From Russula earlei (lineage: Eukaryota > Basidiomycota > Agaricomycetes > Russulales > Russulaceae), in the NCBI GenBank assembly GCA_025769875.1, contig JAGFNK010000183.1, positions 29,980 to 93,979 of the forward strand: a DNA stretch of 64,000 bases. Direction: 5' to 3'. The notes beneath the pieces were generated by a model. It saw nothing but the letters and a program-made list of their open reading frames with translations, ran no database searches and was not told where the DNA came from. The number at the start of each line of letters is the position of its first letter. Within the stretch, counting starts at the first letter, position 1. Below, one piece after another: positions 57,767 through 64,000 of this stretch. The position numbers and the translations under genes are program-made.

Positions 57767-58501
57767 TCTAAGGCAAGTAAGCAAATGAAAGGCAACATCA
57801 AGCACATCAAGTAGTTGTAAGCCCACAGGAAGGCAAGTAAGAGGTCCTCACCAAAACACCTAAGCAAGCCAAGTCTGGGCAAAAGCAATGGCAGCTAAGC
57901 ATAGAATTTAAGTATGTCATCAAGGCAGTCAAAATCAGGGTATCAGAAAGCAATCTCAAAAGCATGGTGTGAAGCTATAGAGACAATTAGTTTTTTATAC
58001 TGCACTATGGATCATACTGATCATGTTACAACATTTTCCTTTTACGTTTACTTCTTACCTTTTGTTATGGACTGCTTGCCTTTGTACATCCCTTTACTTA
58101 CTGTCTTGTGATCTCTTATGTCTTGTGATCTCTTATGTCTTGTGATCTCTTATGTCTTGTGATCTCTTATGTCTTGTGATCTCTTATGTCTTGTGATGTG
58201 ATCTCTTATGTCTTGTGATCTCTTTTGGGTTATCATGTGATCCATACACGTCCAGGTAACACTGGATTGCTGTTACTTTCCCTTTGTTTGGTTCTCTTTC
58301 CTTTTATACTTCACAAGTTTGACTGTGCAATGCTGCGCACCTACTGTGCAGCACAGTCACTTGGTTCTGACTCATTCATGGCCTCATTTCTATGACTCCT
58401 ACTTATTATGACTCCTACTATACTAGTAGCACAGTCAAAGCGCAGCTATTGCTGCACTTCTCCTGTATATAAGCTCAGTACTTTGTGACCAAAGCCCTAA
58501 G
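57767..58501. other. repeat-derived spacer with minisatellite
   Basis: It contains the 17-bp minisatellite (separate entry) and a TATA-like ctgtatataagctc at about 58462. From about 58230 the sequence, interrupted by the next solo LTR, reads like the U3 of another LTR, but I could not fix its ends. The 65-aa ORF at 57914-58111 is unrecognised. Confidence 0.45.
58103..58224. repeat. 17-bp minisatellite (gtcttgtgatctcttat)n, ~7 units
   Basis: Units repeat almost perfectly. The sixth-to-seventh junction carries an extra gatgt. The array ends at tcttttggg. Confidence 0.93.
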
Positions 58502-58506
58502 CTTGG

Positions 58507-59041
58507 TGTTAAGATCAGATTGATCTTATCGCTAACTCTTAGTGGAAGAGTTGCTTGATTTAGTTCAAGCACTAAACTTCGATCCCTTTGATATTATCTC
58601 AGGAAGAATAGATGTAAGAGAAGAGAGGGGCCTCTTTCACTTGGAGTTCTCCTATAGACTGTGCAGAGAGTTTTAACAAGATGAATGGTTCTTGTGTTGA
58701 AAAGAGTAAGTCAAGTGTAAGGCTCAACTTCACAGTACCACAGACTATTTATACGATATCTCTGCAACTACTGATCTGATTCGTACGACACTTGAGGTGC
58801 ACATAGCTGAGAACCAGTAGTATCCAAATACATAGGGCGCAATTCGAGAATGTAAGAAATGACTCACGCGTGAGTCATTCTTTCCTAGTATCTGTCATCA
58901 ATCAGTAAGTAGTGAGTCAGCCATTACCAACCAATCAGTAAGCAGATCAATAAGCAATCACTAAGCCAGATGAGTAAACACAAATGAGTCACCAGAGCAT
59001 AGGTAAGCAGATGAGAATGAGGAGACACAAGAATCCTAACA
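58507..59041 (-). mobile_element. solo LTR (535 bp), TSD CTTGG
   Basis: On the + strand it starts TGTTAAGATCAG and ends GAATCCTAACA; perfect CTTGG duplications are at 58502-58506 and 59042-59046. The - orientation is supported by cgtataaatag on the - strand (near 58750). It contains a palindromic gactcacgcgtgagtc at 58861-58876. Its layout resembles the LTR family at 7595 and 62717. No internal region remains. Confidence 0.93.
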
Positions 59042-59046
59042 CTTGG

Positions 59047-59802
59047 TCTCTTGTAGAATCCAACTACTCTTGTCCAACATATTTGCCTGCAACCCACACA
59101 ACACCTAAACCTCAAACCACAACCACCTCTCCATTTCATCAACTCTTCACACACACACACCATCTACCATCTACTCTTTGCCTTTCCCTTCCTTTCCTAA
59201 GAGTCTCTCTTCACTCTACTGAGAAGAGCTCTCCTTCTTCAAGACATACCTTCCTCTCTCTGCATGTTCAAGGTCTACAACAGACTTGAATGCATATAGC
59301 TAGTGGAACCAGCCCTAGTCTATCCCATTACAAACTTACCCTAGCTTCTCAACAGACCGAGTCGTACTAGGAAGGGTCTATTGGCCATAACCTGTTTAGC
59401 ATAAAACACTTCGATCCTTACTCTTTACAATGGGAATCAGCCCATTTCTTGAAACACACTTTCTTATTGATAACTCGACTTCAGGCTTGAGAACTGACAC
59501 AGCTCATTACTGTGACAGATCAGCAAATGCCAATGCCAGTGGGTGGCTGCACTACACTGTGTATCATCCTCTGGTCTTGTCTCATCTCCTCCCCACCCCA
59601 CAGTTACTTTTCTCATCCTCCCCCTCTCCCCTGATGACATGACCATGAAGACACTTACAAGGGGTCAATGGTCTCTCCCACATGGCACAACCTAGACCTG
59701 GAAGAAAGTCAGCACTGTGCAAAGGAGAGGGTGTTGAACTGGAACCCGAACAGATCAAAGAAGGTGAAGACCTTCATACAAGGTTCAAGATCCACTCATA
59801 GA
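59047..59802. other. repeat-derived spacer with an inverted Copia-type leader
   Basis: At 59383-59397 the + strand reads ggccataacctgttt, the reverse complement of the aacaggttatggg found downstream of the Copia LTR at 60113. This suggests the edge of another Copia-type LTR and leader in the opposite orientation; its outer boundary is not clear. No coding sequence of that copy is visible. Confidence 0.4.
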
Positions 59803-60116
59803 TGTTACATGTTAGACAGAACTTTAGCATATGTGCTTATGGCAATAGGGTTATGCATACTACGCTATCTATCACAAGATGCAGCCTTATGCTGCATCTA
59901 GAATGTTTCCACATCACGCATCACTGAGTGTGCAATATAGTGGACACCTGTAGTCACCTCTTTTGGACTTAGGAACAACCCTGGGTCATAGAGGTATAAA
60001 TACCATACATGTAGACAAGTATACACATCGCTCTACACCCCAATATCACTTGAGCATTAGCACAACCTCTAAGGTGGGTTGCTTGGCCTGTTAGCTGCAC
60101 TCTATGCTGTGCAACA
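59803..60116 (+). mobile_element. probable 5' LTR of a Copia element
   Basis: The stretch starts TGTTACATGTTAG and ends CTGTGCAACA. It is followed by ggttatgggccctgc, the place expected for the primer-binding region, and then about 150 bp later by the Copia gag ATG (60285). A TATA-like box (aggtataaatacc) is at about 59991. The left end is the least certain, because no second LTR copy is in the window for comparison. Confidence 0.55.
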
Positions 60117-60284
60117 GGTTATGGGCCCTGCAAGCCATGCGCCTTCATTGGCTGCAATGATGGCAAAGCATCCCTGAAGCCTGCATGCTGCGGCGAGCTA
60201 GTCTACCCTATGGGGAGACTATGTCAGCTTGTTTGAATACAATACTCTTACTGATGACCTCTAAGCCCCTTTCTAACAGCTATT

Positions 60285-62055
60285 ATGTCATTATCTCAAC
60301 CCTCTGCCCCTGTTGTCCCCATCCTTGATGGTGCAAACTATGGTATTTGGTCAAGGGCTATGAAAGCCTACCTCATGTCCGTTGGACTATGGGGTTATTG
60401 CAATGGTACTTTTGACATGCCAATTGTCCCTGCCCTTCCCCAGGCACCTCTTCCCAAAGAGATTGTTGCCCAGACTGCTGCCCAAGCAGCTCTGAAAGAC
60501 TGGCATAAAGGGAATGATATGGCAGTTGGTCATATGGTCCTTAGATCAAGCATCGCGATCCAGCAGGATCTCACGACCCTGGATAACACCAAGACTATCT
60601 GGAACTGCCTTGAAACCCTTTACGGCATGGCAACTACAGTCACTATCTATAAGGACTTTAAAGAAGCCATCTCCATTCGCATTAACCCAAGCCAACACCC
60701 TGGCCCACAAATGGATTGGATACATGCTGCATTCCAGCGTCTCACTGCTTCCTCCCTTGACATCCCTGACACCTTGCAGGCACTCATCATGCTTGCTGCC
60801 ATTCCCCAGAAATGGGAAATGCTTGTCCACATTGTCACTCAGAACTATGAACTAGCCGACCTTAACGCTAAGGACATGTGAGAGGCTATCGTCTCTCAAT
60901 ATCAAACTGAGATCAATCGCAGTACAAGCAAGAAGCACAGCGCGCAGAAGCTCTCAGCTGTCAAGCACAAGCATGGTGACCCCTCCTTCTCTTCTCAGCA
61001 GCAGGGAAATAAGCCCAAGCACAATGAAGATAAGGACAAGCACCAGTGTGGTAAGCGCGGCAGCAAAGGAAAAGGGAAAGGCAAGGAGAAAGCTGATCAC
61101 AGCCATGGTCCTGGACACTCCCACATTGTGGATGTTGCTGCACTCCCACTCCCAACCATTACCACTATTGCCCATCTGGGTCCCTCGAGGATCCAACAAC
61201 GTACTGTCCCAACTGCGACTGACCCTTGCAAACACACACATGGCCCTTACAAGGCCTTAAACAAAGCACTTGATCTTGCTGATGATCTTGGGGTAACCCC
61301 CACTATACAGACAGTCAAGACCCTCGAGCAGCAGATCTCGACTCAATCTACTGCCTTGTCAAGTGCAGTGAAACTACTGTCACCTGTCCCTGAGCCTATG
61401 GACCAGGACGATGGTGACTTTGTGCAAACAAACACATCAAATTTATTCAACATATATGATGGTATCCCAGAAGGTGCTGCCACCCCTGAGCATGCTCTGA
61501 CTCCATCAGATGAACCACTTGATTGGGGCAGTGACCCCAAAGATAACAAAGCGTGCATGCACCTCCCTCTCTCCTTTCAATCGCTAAAGAACCTTTTAGC
61601 ATCTCCCCAGCCCCAGAGCGGGCTAGATATGTCTAGAAAGTGTTCGCTTGTATCGCACAATGTACAAATTAGTGCAGGGAGTAGTTCCCTGCAAAGTGAA
61701 TGTAACACAAATTGTTCGAGATGTAGAGGAAAGCACGACATGAGTAAAATGGGATCCTTATGGCTCCTAGACTCTGGCGCATCCACACACTTCACCTTCG
61801 AAATAAAAGACTTTATAGAGTATACGCTGGCTTTGCCACATGAAAGATCCTCTGTTAAAACTGCCAATAACACAATTTATGTGGAAGGCAAAGGCGCTGT
61901 GTTGCTTTGGCACACTGTCAACTCTAAAATGGTTGTCACATGCATTTCTCCTGTCCTCTATATTCCGAAAATTAATACTTGGATATTATCTATGGGGGAG
62001 TTTTTACAACAAGGGATGCATGCATTAGGGAACAATAGACATATTTCCCTACGAA
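60285..62055 (+). pseudogene. Ty1/Copia gag-protease, truncated
   Basis: One frame runs from ATG 60285 with a single TGA at 60879-60881. Gag features are ILDGANYGIWSRAMKAYL at the start (UBN2/DUF4219-type), then a Lys/Gly/His-rich basic stretch (about 61035-61120) instead of a clear CCHC knuckle. The aspartic protease motif is LWLLDSGASTHFT (61758-61796), followed by VLYIPKINTWILSMGEF as usual in Copia proteases. At about 62055 the similarity stops and a minus-strand fragment begins, so integrase, RT and RNase H are missing. The stop at 60879 lies where Arg (CGA) is plausible (DM, stop, EAIVSQY). The frame's last ~16 codons to 62102 read antisense to the next fragment. Confidence 0.88.
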
Positions 62056-62056
62056 T

Positions 62057-62590
62057 TGAGCTGGGTTGTCTACTACTGGGCTTCTGGGTTCCCAATGAGT
62101 AGTATAAGGATCTGTCTTGATTCCTAGACCTAGAACCTTATATTTGTCAATGTCTTCGTCCTCTTCTGCATAGGGACGTCCTTTGTGGTAATCAACAAAG
62201 TACCACTGATTGTTGATGTATTCACAAGGAAGGTAGCTTCCTTTGTATCAGACCTCATATCTGTTAGGTCCTTCCTGGTCTGCCCAACACCAGATGGCAG
62301 TCCCTTTGATTCCTGAGGGTAGATCGTCCCTCTCTCTAGCTTTGAACCAACCAAACTTGGTTCCTTGCTTCAATTTCTGGTTGAACTTTACGCATATGCT
62401 ATGTTCACCTTCGATCTCCAGTTTGTCCGCTTGCCACTGCCTTTCCTAGGGAGTCAGGACTTGTGTGCCTGCTTACCACTGTCTATGCCAATGACAGTAG
62501 GGGTCTTTACAGAAGTATGCGTGTGTCCAACCATGCTGCTTGTCGAGAGTCACGCAGTACACCTTCTTCTTGTTGTGGAGAGGTCTGTAT
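62057..62590 (-). pseudogene. decayed retroelement-type ORF, unrecognised
   Basis: On the - strand a single frame can be followed for about 170 codons, interrupted by TAA, TAG and TGA (the last at 62248-62250). Segments are VTLDKQHGWTHAYFC, IKGTAIWCWADQEGPNRYEV, YLPCEYINNQWYFVDYHKGR and PYAEEDEDIDKYKVLGLGIK. The low indel load with stops suggests point-mutation decay. It abuts the broken Copia ORF in inverted orientation. It may be the Gag-side ORF of another retroelement; the family is not identified. Confidence 0.6.
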
Positions 62591-62716
62591 AGATTCTCTC
62601 CCTTGACTACTTCAGCGTAGGGTGCTGACCATATGATGACTAGATCCTAGTCCTAAGGCTTCCTGCCTATTTCTGGTTCGCTTTCACAGTGATGTCTGTG
62701 ATAGAAGCTCAACTTA

Positions 62717-63336
62717 TGTTAAGGCTCCAAAGTGCCTTAAATAAGATCAATGGTCGCATCTATGAATGCGTCCTACCAATGCAGATATGCTTGAGTCAAG
62801 CAAGCAATACTCGTGGAGGGGAAGGAGTGTTAGATCCTTCTGGAGTATGGCAACAAGATGAGAGGGGCTCTGCAGACGGGGTAGGAGTCAACTGTTTGGG
62901 ATTGGCAAACTAAGTTGAGCTTAAGGCTCAACTGTTACAACTGGGGGCTTTATATAGCCCTACAGGGATAAGGTTTGTACTACTGTAGTACTGGTCAGTG
63001 CTATAGAAGCAAAAGGCAGCTCATAGAAGCGAGGTTGCTTCTATGTGAACGATCTTGGTGCTGGAAGCATTAAGTGCTTCCCTAGTAGCAATCTTGGTGT
63101 CATAAGTACTTTCCTAATCAAGGAATCAATGTACGTGGCGGTACAGGAACATCTGGGACAGAAGCAGTGCTATTCATTGCTTCTTCAATACATCTTCAGA
63201 AAGATATGATCAACGTGTTCCGAACACAATATCAACGAACATAAACAATCAAGATCTGATGCACACATGATGCAAACAGTGCAATCCATAGTTCAGGTGT
63301 TCTGGCATCTTCTGGACCCCAAACCACTTGGTAACA
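62717..63336 (-). mobile_element. LTR (620 bp), second copy of the 7595-8184 family
   Basis: It begins TGTTAAGGCTCC and ends CTTGGTAACA like the nested LTR at 7595-8184, with ~30 bp extra near 63085-63120 (region of cttggtgtcataagtac). The flanking 5-mers differ (actta on the left, agtac on the right), so there is no target-site duplication. Immediately to the right lies a partial LTR of another family. Confidence 0.9.
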
Positions 63337-63595
63337 AGTACCAGACAGTCTCCAGACTGTCCATTTGTTTACAGCACTCTCTATCCCTGGGATACTCCTT
63401 TAAGGACCATCCCCTTGTGATCATTCTGGCCTCTTCCCTGTGTAACTGCTCAACGCTCCTGGTAACCATACCTCTTTGGTATTTGTTACTACTCTGGACA
63501 CTACTTCTTGCCCACGCCGTCTTGGACATCTACCAACTCATCTTTGAGCTTATCCCTCGCTCTTGAACTGGATAGTTCAACAGTGAGTCATGTCA
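63337..63595 (+). mobile_element. partial LTR (3' portion) of the 3641-4602 family
   Basis: From the CAGACTGTCCA block onward it aligns with 4352-4602 (ctttaaggaccatccccttg, gcccacgccgtcttgga, ctggatagttcaacagtgag). It ends in gtcatgtca, against gtcttgaca in the full LTR. The 5' two thirds are missing. Confidence 0.85.
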
Positions 63596-64000
63596 ATGCA
63601 TGCAAGCTGCATTTTGTGCTTGAGCTGGGGAGCCATTGCTTCAGTAGTCTTGTTCAAAGCTGGAGCTGTAGAAGTCACAGCATTGCAGGCAGCATATTAC
63701 ATGAGCATGAATTTGAGTCTCCACTGTCACCCTCACTAGAGTGTGACTTTTGTGCAATTATCCAATTATCTCGTCATGTCTGCCACCAGATGAGTTCTCC
63801 ATTACCAGCAGTCCAATTGATCTCAGGGACAGAACCACACTGGTTGGGAAATCAACTTATGTGAATGACAAAACTGTAACATTTTGAAACACAAAATTTA
63901 TTATTTTCATACAAATTTGTAGCAAACAATTTGTGAAAATTAATTTTATATTTTTTTACAATAAATTCCTGTTACAAAATGATGAAATAAGTGAATAGTA
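63596..64000. other. AT-rich end of window
   Basis: No gene recognised. The last ~150 bases are strongly AT-rich (for example aattttatatttttttacaataaattcc). The 118-aa ORF 63508-63864 begins inside the partial LTR and is not convincing. Confidence 0.5.

Noticed and set aside
58103..58224. CRISPR-like array
   Set aside because: Units are contiguous 17-mers without unique spacers, in a eukaryotic genome; a plain minisatellite.
62057..62102. Last ~16 codons of the Copia ORF as protease sequence
   Set aside because: They read antisense to the inverted fragment that begins here; similarity to Copia ends at ~62055.

Overview
The window is fungal nuclear DNA, most likely from a basidiomycete (Agaricomycetes; no species is named). 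The evidence is genes split by many short GT-AG introns (mostly 50-80 bp), two Zn2Cys6 regulators with a fungal-TF middle region, fungal-type VTC1, PRM1 and ATG15, and chromodomain Ty3/Gypsy plus Ty1/Copia elements. No prokaryotic operon, CRISPR array, rRNA or convincing tRNA gene was seen. Exon boundaries were worked out by hand from reading frames and splice sites.

Layout. (1) 1-9278: a decayed Ty3/Gypsy chromovirus on the + strand (gag, protease, RT, RNase H, integrase, chromodomain, polypurine tract, 3' LTR). A 962-bp solo LTR (target duplication TTATC) interrupts its RT, a 590-bp solo LTR (CCGCC) interrupts its 3' LTR, and an inverted 760-bp solo LTR of its own family (ACAAT) follows. 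(2) 9279-16340: spacer without a gene I can support. (3) 16341-53647: the host gene core. In order: GBD/FH3-only formin-like protein (-), two paralogous Zn2Cys6 regulators (-,-), dual-PH protein (-), acyl-CoA-binding protein (+), secreted/anchored kelch protein (-), type II DnaJ (+, with an apparent one-base frameshift), VTC1 (+), PRM1 (+) and the autophagy lipase ATG15 (+). (4) 53648-56178: repeats and a predicted small secreted protein (-). (5) 56179-64000: a second repeat block with a TAA-flanked MITE with ~100-bp inverted repeats, two solo LTRs with perfect 5-bp duplications (GAATA, CTTGG), a 17-bp minisatellite, a truncated Copia gag-protease, a decayed minus-strand ORF and two juxtaposed LTR pieces.

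The core genes are mostly membrane and signalling housekeeping genes (Rho/formin signalling, phosphoinositide binding, acyl-CoA carriage, polyphosphate synthesis, mating-cell fusion, vacuolar lipid breakdown, chaperoning) and do not form an obvious cluster. The strongest unusual signals are the cleanly dated nested insertions, the bias of nonsense codons in the retroelements to TGA where CGA (Arg) is expected, the inverted LTR pair, the DnaJ frameshift and the secreted-protein gene inside the repeat-rich flank.
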